Positions 28,018 to 36,509 of a DNA stretch of 64,000 nucleotides are shown here, one piece after another; the first letter of the stretch is position 1, and every line of letters begins with the position of its first letter. The notes under the pieces are model-generated. The model had not been told where the DNA came from and searched no databases. It worked only from the letters and a program-made list of their open reading frames with translations. Location of the stretch: positions 437,184 through 501,183 of the forward strand of contig NZ_VCBA01000003.1 of the NCBI RefSeq assembly GCF_007995245.1, written 5' to 3'. This stretch comes from Tateyamaria sp. syn59 (GTDB lineage Bacteria; Pseudomonadota; Alphaproteobacteria; Rhodobacterales; Rhodobacteraceae). A program made the translations under genes and the position numbers.

Positions 28018-28419
28018 TCAGTCAATCCGCTGCGTTGCGGCATTTTTCCGGCGTTGGGGCCAAACCGCGACGACGAACATCAGCCAGCCCAGCACACCCA
28101 CGCTGTGCGCAGCCAGGCTTTCTGGTCCGGTAAAAGTGAGCAGAGCAACGATTTCCTCCGGCGGGGGCGGTGCCTGAATCACAGATTGGGCCGGCAAGTT
28201 GTCAAAGATCATGCGGTAGTACGTGTAGTACCCCTGGGGCGAGGCCCAGACAAAGGTGATGAAGGCCACCAGCCACACCGGCACACGAATGATCAGGGGG
28301 CGTCGCTGCACCAGTACCCACGTGAACCCCAGCGCTAAAAGCGCAAACAGCGCGGACACAGCGACCAGTCCGATCTGCTCCAAGGTCGTCAGCGTGTGAA
28401 TGGAATCCGCGTCATACAT
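28018..28419 (-). CDS. Conserved membrane protein upstream of ecm
   Basis: The 133-residue protein has three hydrophobic segments (about residues 15-38, 44-62 and 105-122) and a Pro-rich loop QAPPPPEE between the second and third. I do not recognise a family. It lies 69 bp upstream of ecm on the same strand and is divergent from the acyltransferase gene, so it may be co-transcribed with ecm. The function is unknown. Confidence 0.72.
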   Translation of the reverse strand: MYDADSIHTLTTLEQIGLVAVSALFALLALGFTWVLVQRRPLIIRVPVWLVAFITFVWASPQGYYTYYRMIFDNLPAQSVIQAPPPPEEIVALLTFTGPESLAAHSVGVLGWLMFVVAVWPQRRKNAATQRID

Positions 28420-28501
28420 CCCCTCTTTTTCCTAGGAAGCGCCGCCAAAGGCCAGCCCATTTCCCTTGCCCCCGTCCCCGGCGCCTGCGAGGGTTCCCGC
28501 A

Positions 28502-29890
28502 ATGATGACGACCGTTGAACTCCCCCTTTGGCTTTTTGTGCTGATTGTGCTGTTCGCGGCTGTGACCTTTGCCTCGCACTTCCTGTTCCCGTCCGTCCGC
28601 TGGTTCTTTCGCCGCAGGCTGGAACGGGCGGTGGCGCAGTTGAACGAACGTCTGACGCGGCCGATCGAACCGTTCAAGCTGGCGCGGCGGCACGACATGA
28701 TCCAGCGCCTGATCTATGACCCGGAGGTGTCCGAGGCGATTGTCCAGCACGCCAATGACAACGACGTTCCGGAGAACGTTGCGTTCGAACAGGCTCGCCG
28801 CTACGCGCGAGAAATTGTACCCAGCTTTTCCGCCTTTGCCTATTTCAGTTTCGGCGCGCGGGCGGCGCGGTGGTTGGCAACAGCACTCTATAATGTGCGG
28901 ACCGGGCTGAACAATGATCAGCAGATCCAAAGCGCCGACCCCAACGCAACGGTCGTCTTTGTAATGAACCACCGCAGCAACATGGACTACGTGCTGGTCA
29001 CCTACCTAGCGGCGCAGGCGTCGGCCCTCAGCTATGCGGTCGGGGAGTGGGCGCGGGTCTGGCCGCTGTCGCGGCTGATCAAGTCCATGGGGGCTTACTT
29101 CATCCGGCGCAAATCGCGTGGCGCGCTCTATCGCGCGGTGCTGGCCCGATATGTGCGCATGGCGACTGAGGGTGGCGTAACACAAGCGATCTTCCCCGAG
29201 GGTGGGCTAAGCGTGAACGGCAAACTCATGCCTCTGAAAAAGGGGCTCTTGTCCTATGTGGTCGATGGCTACGACCCGAAGAAGCGCGATGTCGTCTTTG
29301 TTCCTGTCGCACTCAACTACGACCGCGTGCTCGAAGATCGTGTGCTGATCGCCGCCGATGCGCGCGGTGACAGGCGCTTTGGCGTGAGCATCACCGTTGT
29401 CATGGCCGAGATCCTACGCCTTCTGTGGCAATGGATCAGGGGCCGGTACCGCAAGTTTGGCACCGCATCGGTGGTCTTTGGCCCACCCGTGTCACTCGCT
29501 GCCCTCGGTGAGGACGTGGAGCTGGACGAACTTGCCGAAACGCTGCGCGACCGCATTCAAGACGTCATGCCGGTGCCATTCGTGCCCCTGCTGTGCCGCT
29601 TGTTTCTCATGTCACCGGACCCGCTGCCCGATCAGGATCTGGTGCATGAGGTCAAGGCCGCAATGCCGCCGACCCGCGGCACGCGCCCTCCGTTGCTCGA
29701 CCAGGATCTGCGCGACCGCGTTCTGCGCGCGATGACGGATATGGAAACACGCGGGATGGTCAAAAAGGTGTCTGACACATGGGTTATGCTGGCGGAAGAA
29801 GAGGCGCTCGTGCGCTTTTATGCTAATTCCATCGACGATTTGTATCCCGACAGCATCGCCATCGGCAATGCTGCGCGCGCAAAGTCATAA
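28502..29890 (+). CDS. PlsB-like glycerol-3-phosphate/lysophospholipid acyltransferase
   Basis: The 462-residue protein has an N-terminal membrane helix and a PlsC/PlsB-type acyltransferase core. The catalytic block is MNHRSNMDYVL (H-x4-D), followed by the block II-like FIRRKSRG and the substrate motif FPEGGLSVNGK, then FVPVALNYDRV. It should acylate glycerol-3-phosphate or a lysolipid at the inner membrane. The start is at the paired ATGs 28502/28505, with GAGGG upstream. Genes of this kind lie between ecm and ccr in related genomes; whether the link is functional is not known. Confidence 0.85.
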   Translation: MMTTVELPLWLFVLIVLFAAVTFASHFLFPSVRWFFRRRLERAVAQLNERLTRPIEPFKLARRHDMIQRLIYDPEVSEAIVQHANDNDVPENVAFEQARRYAREIVPSFSAFAYFSFGARAARWLATALYNVRTGLNNDQQIQSADPNATVVFVMNHRSNMDYVLVTYLAAQASALSYAVGEWARVWPLSRLIKSMGAYFIRRKSRGALYRAVLARYVRMATEGGVTQAIFPEGGLSVNGKLMPLKKGLLSYVVDGYDPKKRDVVFVPVALNYDRVLEDRVLIAADARGDRRFGVSITVVMAEILRLLWQWIRGRYRKFGTASVVFGPPVSLAALGEDVELDELAETLRDRIQDVMPVPFVPLLCRLFLMSPDPLPDQDLVHEVKAAMPPTRGTRPPLLDQDLRDRVLRAMTDMETRGMVKKVSDTWVMLAEEEALVRFYANSIDDLYPDSIAIGNAARAKS

Positions 29891-30000
29891 AATTACAAAA
29901 ACACCAAAGTATGTGTTGCTTTATTTCGTGACGAGCCATATTCAGCCCTAACGCGGTCGATTCTGCACTGCGGCACAGATTTTCTAACCCGGAGGCTGAC

Positions 30001-31281
30001 ATGGCACTCGACACTGGCATCGCGTCCTACGACGCACCTGAAAAAGACCTCTACGAGATGGGTGAAATCCCGCCCATGGGGTATGTCCCGAAACAGATGT
30101 ACGCGTGGGCGATCCGTCGCGAGCGGCATGGTGAGCCAGACACGGCGATGCAGTTGGAAGTGGTGGATGTGCCCACGCTCGACAGCCACGAGGTGCTGGT
30201 GCTCGTGATGGCGGCCGGTGTGAATTACAACGGGGTCTGGGCCTCGCTTGGCAAGCCGATTTCACCCTTTGATGGTCACGGACAGCCCTTCCACATCGCC
30301 GGTTCCGACGCCTCGGGCATCGTTTGGGCCGTGGGTGATAAGGTGAAACGCTGGAAAGTCGGCGACGAGGTTGTCATCCACTGTAACCAGGACGATGGCG
30401 ACGACGAGCACTGCAATGGTGGCGATCCGATGTATTCGGACACGCAGCGCATCTGGGGTTATGAGACGCCCGATGGCTCCTTTGCCCAGTTCACCAATGT
30501 GCAGGCGCAGCAATTGATGCCGCGTCCCAAGCACCTGACCTGGGAAGAAAGCGCTTGCTACACGCTGACACTGGCGACCGCTTACCGCATGCTCTTCGGT
30601 CACGAGCCGCATGACCTGAAGCCGGGACAGAACGTTCTGGTCTGGGGCGCATCGGGTGGTCTGGGCTCCTACGCCATCCAACTGATCAACACGGCGGGCG
30701 CCAACGCGATCGGCGTCATCTCGGACGAGACCAAGCGCGATTTTGTAATGGATCTGGGCGCCAAGGGCGTCATCAACCGCAAGGACTTCAACTGCTGGGG
30801 CCAGCTGCCCACGGTCAACACGCCTGAATATGCGGCCTGGCTGAAAGAGGCGCGCAAGTTCGGCAAGGCGATCTGGGACATCACCGGCAAGGGCGTGAAT
30901 GTCGACATGGTGTTCGAACATCCGGGCGAAAGCACGTTCCCCGTTTCGTCGCTGGTCTGCAAGAAGGGCGGCATGGTCGTGATCTGCGCGGGCACCACTG
31001 GCTTCAACTGCACCTTCGACGTCCGTTACATGTGGATGCACCAGAAGCGCCTGCAGGGCAGCCACTTTGCCCACCTCAAGCAGGCCGCAGCCGCCAACCA
31101 CCTAATGGTCGAGCGCCGCCTTGATCCGTGCATGTCCGAAGTGTTCGCCTGGGACGATCTGCGCGAGGCGCACATGAAGATGCTGCGCAACGAGCACAAG
31201 CCCGGCAACATGTCGGTGCTGGTGCAGGCGCCGAAGACAGGTCTGCGCACGCTTGAGGATGCGGTTGAGGCCGGCCGTTAA
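30001..31281 (+). CDS. ccr: Crotonyl-CoA carboxylase/reductase
   Basis: Ccr reductively carboxylates crotonyl-CoA with NADPH and CO2 to (2S)-ethylmalonyl-CoA, the defining step of the ethylmalonyl-CoA pathway. The 426-residue protein is a medium-chain dehydrogenase/reductase relative. The CO2-site region GVNYNGVWASLG is near residues 73-84, the NADPH loop is VWGASGGLGSYA, and the family-specific HCNQDDGDDEHCNGGDPM insertion and FEHPGESTFPVS are present. GGAGG precedes the ATG. A strong terminator follows, so it is probably monocistronic from its own promoter in 29891-30000. Confidence 0.96.
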   Translation: MALDTGIASYDAPEKDLYEMGEIPPMGYVPKQMYAWAIRRERHGEPDTAMQLEVVDVPTLDSHEVLVLVMAAGVNYNGVWASLGKPISPFDGHGQPFHIAGSDASGIVWAVGDKVKRWKVGDEVVIHCNQDDGDDEHCNGGDPMYSDTQRIWGYETPDGSFAQFTNVQAQQLMPRPKHLTWEESACYTLTLATAYRMLFGHEPHDLKPGQNVLVWGASGGLGSYAIQLINTAGANAIGVISDETKRDFVMDLGAKGVINRKDFNCWGQLPTVNTPEYAAWLKEARKFGKAIWDITGKGVNVDMVFEHPGESTFPVSSLVCKKGGMVVICAGTTGFNCTFDVRYMWMHQKRLQGSHFAHLKQAAAANHLMVERRLDPCMSEVFAWDDLREAHMKMLRNEHKPGNMSVLVQAPKTGLRTLEDAVEAGR

Positions 31282-31308
31282 CGCCTTACACGCAGAAGAA
31301 GAGTATAA

Positions 31309-31346
31309 ATGCCCGCGAATCACCTCATGGTTTCGCGGGCATTTTT
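31309..31346 (+). terminator. Rho-independent terminator of ccr
   Basis: An 11-bp stem ATGCCCGCGAA (31309-31319) pairs with 31332-31342 around a 12-nt loop and is followed by TTTTT. It separates ccr from the quorum-sensing locus. Confidence 0.92.
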
Positions 31347-31437
31347 CTGTTCCAAGGCGCGCCTAATGCGATCAAGGGCTTAGAAAATGCTCCCTCGCTA
31401 TTTCTGGGGAGGGGAAATACGTGAATTTTCAGGCAGA

Positions 31438-31477
31438 GTTAACACATGCTATAGTTGTGTTAACCATTCATTAACCA
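31438..31477. promoter_or_regulatory. Palindromic operator candidate upstream of the luxR locus
   Basis: GTTAACAC (31438-31445) and its perfect inverse GTGTTAAC (31457-31464) are separated by 11 bp (19 bp centre to centre). A direct repeat TTAACCA follows at 31461-31467 and 31472-31478. The block ends about 20 bp before the small gene at 31497, in an AT-rich promoter-like segment. A lux-box-type or other dimer-binding role is possible; the binding protein is unknown. Confidence 0.55.
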
Positions 31478-31496
31478 CTCGAGAGTGAGTCTGACC

Positions 31497-31703
31497 ATGA
31501 AAAGTGACTGGATACTAGACGTTCTGACGGACCTGAAGACCTTTGCCCGCGCCAACGAAATGCCCGCTCTAGCCGAGCAGTTGGATGACACCGCAATCGT
31601 CGCAATGGCCGAGATCGCCGCGATGAAGGAAACCAAAGATGGTCAGCGCCACGACGGCGAGGCAGCCGTTGGAACCTATTTTGGAGGATTTGGAACAAGC
31701 TGA
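31497..31703 (+). CDS. Small protein preceding and overlapping luxR
   Basis: This 68-residue acidic, helical product begins MKSDWILDVLTDLKTFARAN and continues LAEQLDDTAIVAMAEIAA. It has no membrane segment. The last 65 bp overlap the start of luxR in another frame. The first 45 or so residues look like a conserved folded helix pair, while the tail encoded within the overlap looks unconstrained. Small proteins of this type precede luxR genes in other roseobacters as far as I recall. It could modulate LuxR or serve translational coupling; the function is unknown. Confidence 0.6.
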   Translation: MKSDWILDVLTDLKTFARANEMPALAEQLDDTAIVAMAEIAAMKETKDGQRHDGEAAVGTYFGGFGTS

Positions 31704-32370
31704 AGGGCTCGCCGCCCTCCAGTCGGCCTCCGAAGAAATACGCGACCATTATGGTGTCGATCACGTGGTGTATCACTGGGTCGACTCCGCCGGGGATCAG
31801 TACGGTTGCGGCACATATTCGGACACATGGCGGGACCGGTATCTTGAGCAGAATTATCTGCGGGTCGATCCGGTCATTCTTGGGTGTTTTCAAAGATTTC
31901 ACCCGGTCGACTGGAAGCGACTTGATTGGAGCAGCAAGCCCGCCCGCACGTTCCAGGCCGAAGCCATCGCTCACGGGGTTGGGAACCAGGGATTTTCCGT
32001 TCCAATTCGGGGGCCCAACGGGCAGTTTGCGCTTTTTACGACCAGCCACTCATGTGACGACGATACATGGGCCACATGGACAGAGGCGCATCGCCGGGAC
32101 CTGATCCTCATTGCACACACGTTTAACGAAAAGGCGCTCGAATTCGAACCGGACCGGGCGCCTGAACAGTCCCAGGCGCTCAGCCCGCGCGAGGTTGATG
32201 CGATGACATTTCTGGCGATGGGATACAGTCGCGCGCAGGTGGCCGACACGCTGTCGATCTCGGAACACACTTTGCGCGTCTACATCGAAAGCGCCCGGTT
32301 CAAGCTCGGCGCGATGAATACGACACACGCCGTTGCTCGAGCCATGAGCAGGGGTTTGATCGTGGTGTAA
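31639..32370 (+). CDS. luxR: LuxR-type quorum-sensing transcription regulator
   Basis: The 243-residue regulator has an N-terminal autoinducer-binding domain with the conserved tryptophan, tyrosine and aspartate pattern (TYSDTWRDRYLEQNYLRVDPVI, quoted in part: SDTWRDRYLEQNY and RVDPV; then DWKRLDWS). It ends in a LuxR helix-turn-helix (LSPREVDAMTFLAMGYSRAQ and SEHTLRVYIESARFKLGA). It should bind an acyl-homoserine lactone made by the adjacent LuxI and control target promoters. The ATG at 31639 has AAGGA upstream and lies inside the preceding small gene, implying coupling. Confidence 0.92.
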   Translation: MVSATTARQPLEPILEDLEQAEGLAALQSASEEIRDHYGVDHVVYHWVDSAGDQYGCGTYSDTWRDRYLEQNYLRVDPVILGCFQRFHPVDWKRLDWSSKPARTFQAEAIAHGVGNQGFSVPIRGPNGQFALFTTSHSCDDDTWATWTEAHRRDLILIAHTFNEKALEFEPDRAPEQSQALSPREVDAMTFLAMGYSRAQVADTLSISEHTLRVYIESARFKLGAMNTTHAVARAMSRGLIVV

Positions 32371-32483
32371 GCCTGCGCGTTGCTCGTGCAGACAACTCTC
32401 CGTACGATTGTATTTCTGGACGTTAACGCACGTATCGGTAGTCTTTTGGTCATACCTGCCCCGGTCTGACAAGGAATACCCAA

Positions 32484-33119
32484 ATGCTGCGTTACATTTA
32501 TGCCTCCGATCTCGGTGATCACCCCAAACTTGCCCGTACGATGTTCCGCGACCGCGCGGACCAGTTCAAAACCCGGCTTGGCTGGGACGTGCATGTGGAC
32601 AAGGACGGGTATGAGCGTGACGAGTATGACGATCTGAACCCGCTCTATGTCATCTGGGAAGAGCCCGACGGCTCCCACGGCGGCTCCATGCGCTTCTTGC
32701 CCACCACGGGCCGCACCATGGTAAACGAGCATTTCGATGATCTGATCTCCGGCCCCATCACCAGTCCGGTGATCTGGGAATGCACTCGCTTCTGCCTGAC
32801 GCGCGGCGCGGGCAGCCATGTGGCCGCGGCGTTGATGTTGGGCGGCGGCGAGATCATGCAGAACTTCGGGATCGAGCATTTCGTCGGTGTGTTCGATGCG
32901 CGCATGGTGCGCATCTACCGCATGATCGGCTCGTCTCCGGATGTGCTGGGTAGCGCAGGCGAAGGGCGTGATCAGATCAGCGTCGGCCTGTGGCATTTTG
33001 ATGAAGGTGCAGCCGCTGCAGTGGCCGAGCGTGCAGGCGTGCCCATGGAACGTTCGCGCCAGTGGTTCGACCTCGCTTTCGGCACCACATCCCGCCGGGA
33101 ACTCGCCCGCATTGCCTGA
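32484..33119 (+). CDS. luxI: Acyl-homoserine-lactone synthase
   Basis: The 211-residue LuxI-type enzyme makes an N-acyl-homoserine lactone from SAM and an acyl-ACP. Conserved positions are visible: the arginine/phenylalanine/tryptophan of FRDRADQFKTRLGWDV, the acidic ERDEYDD, GSMRFLPTTG and the catalytic-core glutamate/arginine of WECTRFCL. The acyl chain length cannot be read off. AAGGA precedes the ATG. It lies 113 bp after luxR on the same strand; the gap has no perfect lux box. Confidence 0.94.
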   Translation: MLRYIYASDLGDHPKLARTMFRDRADQFKTRLGWDVHVDKDGYERDEYDDLNPLYVIWEEPDGSHGGSMRFLPTTGRTMVNEHFDDLISGPITSPVIWECTRFCLTRGAGSHVAAALMLGGGEIMQNFGIEHFVGVFDARMVRIYRMIGSSPDVLGSAGEGRDQISVGLWHFDEGAAAAVAERAGVPMERSRQWFDLAFGTTSRRELARIA

Positions 33120-33160
33120 TCCCGCTGGCACCTGCCGCGCCCCGACTATAGGGTCGCGGC

Positions 33161-34690
33161 ATGTTAACCGCTCTTGCCCTTTCTGATGATCAAGCGTCCG
33201 CCTATGACACCGTGACCGAGATGTTGCGCGGGGCGGGCATCGACCTGGATGATGCGCTGCTGAACCCGCCAAAATCCTCGGCTACTTCCGTGATGGCTAT
33301 TACGGGCAAGGCTGGGTCGGGCAAGACACTGCTGCTCTCGGAACTCTACAAAGCGCTTGAAGCGGCAGGGGTCGAGGTCGTCTCGGGCGACTACGAATCC
33401 CGCAAGCGCAAGGACCGGCGCACGCTTGCCATTCTTGCCCCGACGAACAAGGCGGCCAGTGTGTTGCGCTTTCGTGGCGTGCCAGCAACCACGATCCACC
33501 GCATCCTCTACACACCCGTCTACGACCCCGAATACGAACGCATTGCTGAATGGCTTGCGGGAAATGGCGATCGGCCAGAGGTCGAGGGGTTGACAGACGA
33601 GGCACTCGACCGCGCGCACGCCTTCTACCAGACCAACAAGTCGATCCCGGGCGCGTTGGCGGCCGCCGGTCTGCGTGGCAGCGACTTCATCACCGGCTGG
33701 AAACGGCGCGAGGAGCCGCTCGATATCGGCTTCATCGACGAAGCCTCCATGCTCGATGACAAGCAGTTCGAGGATCTCAAGGACATCTTCCCGACCCTGC
33801 TGCTCTTCGGTGATCCCGCGCAGCTGGCTCCGGTGAACCAGTCCGGCGCCATGGTGTTCGACAAGCTGCCGGAAAAGCGGGTGATGAACCTGGGTCGCAT
33901 CCACCGTCAGGCGGCCGACAACCCGATCCTGGATCTCGCGCACGCGCTGGCTGACCCGCAGGTCGATTTCTACCGTTTCGAAAAGATGGTGGAGGAAGCG
34001 GCCACAAAAGACGACCGCGTCGTTTGGGGCCAGCGGGTCGAGGTGGATCTGATGGCCCGCAGTCCTGTTCTCGTCTGGCGCAACGCGACACGCATCCGGC
34101 TTATCAATGCGTTTCGCGCCGTCTACGATGCACCCCAGGATCGCCTAATCGAAGGCGAGCCGCTGATCTGTGACGGTCTGGAATTGCCTTTGAAACACCG
34201 CAAGAAGCGGCTCGATCTTGAAGCGCGCGGGCTGATCAAGGGCGCGCAGGTTGTCTATCTGGGCGAGGGGCGCAAACCCGGGTTCTCCCGGTTGCACGTG
34301 ATCGGGGCTGAAGACCCGCAAGTCTCTGCTGCGTCTATCGTGAAGATAGAAAAACCCGACGAAGAAGAGCCGTTCATCCCCTACGCGGCCCGCATGGGCG
34401 CGACATTTCTCCATGGTGCAGCGGTAACCATCCACAAGGCGCAGGGATCGCAGTGGGAAACGGTGCAGGTCTTTGCGCCGGACCTGTACGCTGCCGCGCG
34501 GATGAATCGTACAGAGGCTGGACAACCGCTCTGGAAGCGGCTGGCTTACGTCGCCATCACCCGCGCGCAGGACAGGCTGATCTGGGTGGTGCGGAACCGG
34601 CTATCGAAACCCTCTGGGCCTTTGCGCGTGGATGACCTGCGCACTGTGCCCGCAGCCAAGCTGACCCTCGCCTCAGAAGACCCAGCGTAG
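33161..34690 (+). CDS. RecD-like superfamily 1B DNA helicase/ATPase
   Basis: The 509-residue protein has a UvrD/RecD-type helicase core: Walker A ITGKAGSGKT (about residues 47-56), motif Ia ILAPTNKAA, Walker B IGFIDEAS, motif III GDPAQLAPVNQ, and C-terminal motifs TIHKAQGSQWETV and YVAITRAQDRLI. It lacks the RecD N-terminal partner-binding domain and is shorter than RecD2. It may be a stand-alone 5'-3' helicase in repair or restart. It starts 41 bp after luxI and could be co-transcribed, although a functional link is doubtful. Confidence 0.88.
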   Translation: MLTALALSDDQASAYDTVTEMLRGAGIDLDDALLNPPKSSATSVMAITGKAGSGKTLLLSELYKALEAAGVEVVSGDYESRKRKDRRTLAILAPTNKAASVLRFRGVPATTIHRILYTPVYDPEYERIAEWLAGNGDRPEVEGLTDEALDRAHAFYQTNKSIPGALAAAGLRGSDFITGWKRREEPLDIGFIDEASMLDDKQFEDLKDIFPTLLLFGDPAQLAPVNQSGAMVFDKLPEKRVMNLGRIHRQAADNPILDLAHALADPQVDFYRFEKMVEEAATKDDRVVWGQRVEVDLMARSPVLVWRNATRIRLINAFRAVYDAPQDRLIEGEPLICDGLELPLKHRKKRLDLEARGLIKGAQVVYLGEGRKPGFSRLHVIGAEDPQVSAASIVKIEKPDEEEPFIPYAARMGATFLHGAAVTIHKAQGSQWETVQVFAPDLYAAARMNRTEAGQPLWKRLAYVAITRAQDRLIWVVRNRLSKPSGPLRVDDLRTVPAAKLTLASEDPA

Positions 34691-34715
34691 GGGCGCACCG
34701 ACTGCGCACTTCCCC

Positions 34716-35468
34716 TCAGTTTCTCAGCAGCGAAAACGCAGCCGATGCGGTCCAACCCGCGGCGATGGCAATGGCCAGCGACATGATCCCGTACCAGAAC
34801 GGGTTTTCGCGGCTCAGCGTGAACAACCACCGTTCCAATCCCACCTTGCGCACGTCGATAGCGGTCTCGTAGCTCGCCACGACTTGCCCTTCTCGGGTCA
34901 GAAAGATCCGCGTCTCGTAGGCGCCTTCGGTCAAGGCTGCGGGCAGTCGAATGCGTGTGCGAAACAAAGTGTCCTGATCCACGATCACCGTATCCTCAAG
35001 CAGCTGATAGGTGCCTGCACTTGTGTTGATCCGGATCAGCGCGGCGACATAGGCGCTGGCATCCAGCACGGTGTTCGGCGTGTCGACGCTGCGCAATTTG
35101 CTGGGAACCGATACCTTGTGCAACAAGTTGTCACGGATGCCCAGCACATCGTCCAGGGGCGCGTTCGTTGCCACCGCGTAGAAGCTAGGGGCACCATCCA
35201 GCTCGACCGCATCCGTGTTGACCCAGATGCCAAAGCGACGCTCCTTACGGCGGACTGTAACCGGCTCGGGCGGGCCGGCGATGGTGACGATCACGCCCAA
35301 TTCGCTCTCGGGGATCGTCGTTTCGCGTTTCACCGCACCAAAGATCAGGATCTCTGATCCGTCAAAGCTGGTGGTAATCGCAACCTCGTCCTGGCTCAGC
35401 CCTAGCACAACTTCCTCGGCCCGCACGGGCAGGGCGAAGAGCAGCGCGATGAGCAGCCAGCGCAGCAT
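34716..35468 (-). CDS. TIGR02186 family transmembrane protein
   Basis: The 250-residue protein has a signal peptide (MLRWLLIALLFALPVRA), a mostly beta extracytoplasmic domain, and one C-terminal membrane helix (FWYGIMSLAIAIAAGWTASA). It fits the TIGR02186 family, which accompanies TauE/SafE carriers in alphaproteobacteria. Its ATG overlaps the stop of the upstream TauE gene (ATGA), so the two are coupled, and it probably forms a periplasmic partner of that permease. This role is inferred from the pairing. Confidence 0.85.
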   Translation of the reverse strand: MLRWLLIALLFALPVRAEEVVLGLSQDEVAITTSFDGSEILIFGAVKRETTIPESELGVIVTIAGPPEPVTVRRKERRFGIWVNTDAVELDGAPSFYAVATNAPLDDVLGIRDNLLHKVSVPSKLRSVDTPNTVLDASAYVAALIRINTSAGTYQLLEDTVIVDQDTLFRTRIRLPAALTEGAYETRIFLTREGQVVASYETAIDVRKVGLERWLFTLSRENPFWYGIMSLAIAIAAGWTASAAFSLLRN

Positions 35469-36385
35469 CAATGCCCCTCCACCGCGCCGACGGAGTACAA
35501 CTCGTACGGCGTGACCAGCAGGTCAAAGGCCAGCTTGCCGCACACCGCAAGCACCATGAGCGCCAGCAGAATGCGCAGCTGTTCAGCTTTCATCCGCACC
35601 CCGATGCGCGTGCCGACTTGCGCGCCAATCACGCCACCGATGAGAAGCAGCACCGCCAGCACCACGTCCACGGTATAGTTCGTGGTGGCGTGCAACATGG
35701 TCGTAAAGGCCGTGACAAAGATGATCTGGAACAGCGACGTACCCACAACCACCTTGGTCGGCATGCCCAGCAGATAGATCATGGCAGGCACCATGATGAA
35801 CCCGCCACCGACGCCCATGATGGCGGCCAGCACACCGACGCTGAGGCCAACCAGCAATGGCGGAATGACCGAAATATAGAGACCCGAGACCCGGAACCGC
35901 ATCTTGAAGGGCAGCTTGTGGATAAGCCCGTGCTTTTTGCGCGTGGGGATCGCTGTGCCCTTGGCCGTCTTGCGGATCGCGTTCAGGCTTTCGACAAACA
36001 TGAGCGCGCCGATCACGCCAAGGAAGACGACGTAGCAAAGGCGCACCAGCAGATCGACCTGGCCCAGCGACTTGAGATAGTTGAACAAGAGCACGCCGAG
36101 TGCCGCGCCTATGAGGCCGCCTATCAGAAGGACGGTCCCCATCCTCAAATCCACGGTCTTGCGCCTGAGATGCGCCAGTACGCCCGAGAATGAGGAGGCG
36201 ACGATCTGGTTCGCCTCGGTCGCTACGGCCACCGCCGGTGGGATGCCGATAAAGAACAAAAGCGGGGTCATCAGGAACCCGCCGCCCACGCCGAACATGC
36301 CAGAAAGGATGCCCACCATACCGCCCAGTCCCAAAAGCAGGAACGCGTTGACCGATACCTCGGCGATGGGCAGGTAGATTTGCAT
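35468..36385 (-). CDS. TauE/SafE family sulfite/organosulfonate exporter
   Basis: The 305-residue membrane protein has the two-repeat TauE/SafE design. Glycine-rich motifs GMFGVGGGFLMTPLLFF and AIMGVGGGFIMVPAMIYL head each half, and a basic cytoplasmic loop (about residues 145-170) lies between them. It probably exports sulfite or a related anion. I chose the ATG at 36385 because the first membrane region follows; 17 further upstream codons are open. It is coupled to the TIGR02186 gene downstream and differs from the shorter TauE protein at 11109-11861. Confidence 0.88.
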   Translation of the reverse strand: MQIYLPIAEVSVNAFLLLGLGGMVGILSGMFGVGGGFLMTPLLFFIGIPPAVAVATEANQIVASSFSGVLAHLRRKTVDLRMGTVLLIGGLIGAALGVLLFNYLKSLGQVDLLVRLCYVVFLGVIGALMFVESLNAIRKTAKGTAIPTRKKHGLIHKLPFKMRFRVSGLYISVIPPLLVGLSVGVLAAIMGVGGGFIMVPAMIYLLGMPTKVVVGTSLFQIIFVTAFTTMLHATTNYTVDVVLAVLLLIGGVIGAQVGTRIGVRMKAEQLRILLALMVLAVCGKLAFDLLVTPYELYSVGAVEGH

Positions 36386-36509
36386 GAACACTGTTAGGAC
36401 GGGGGCGGATGGGAAATCAAGATGTCTCGCCGCCATGCAGCTGACTGGGCTCAGGTTTGTGAAGAATCTGGACCTATCGCAGGGCGCATAATGGTCGTGC
36501 GCCTTGCGA

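Noticed and set aside
32371-32483. lux box between luxR and luxI
   Set aside because: Only a weak imperfect dyad (GTTG ... CAAC) is present; no convincing 18-20 bp palindrome.
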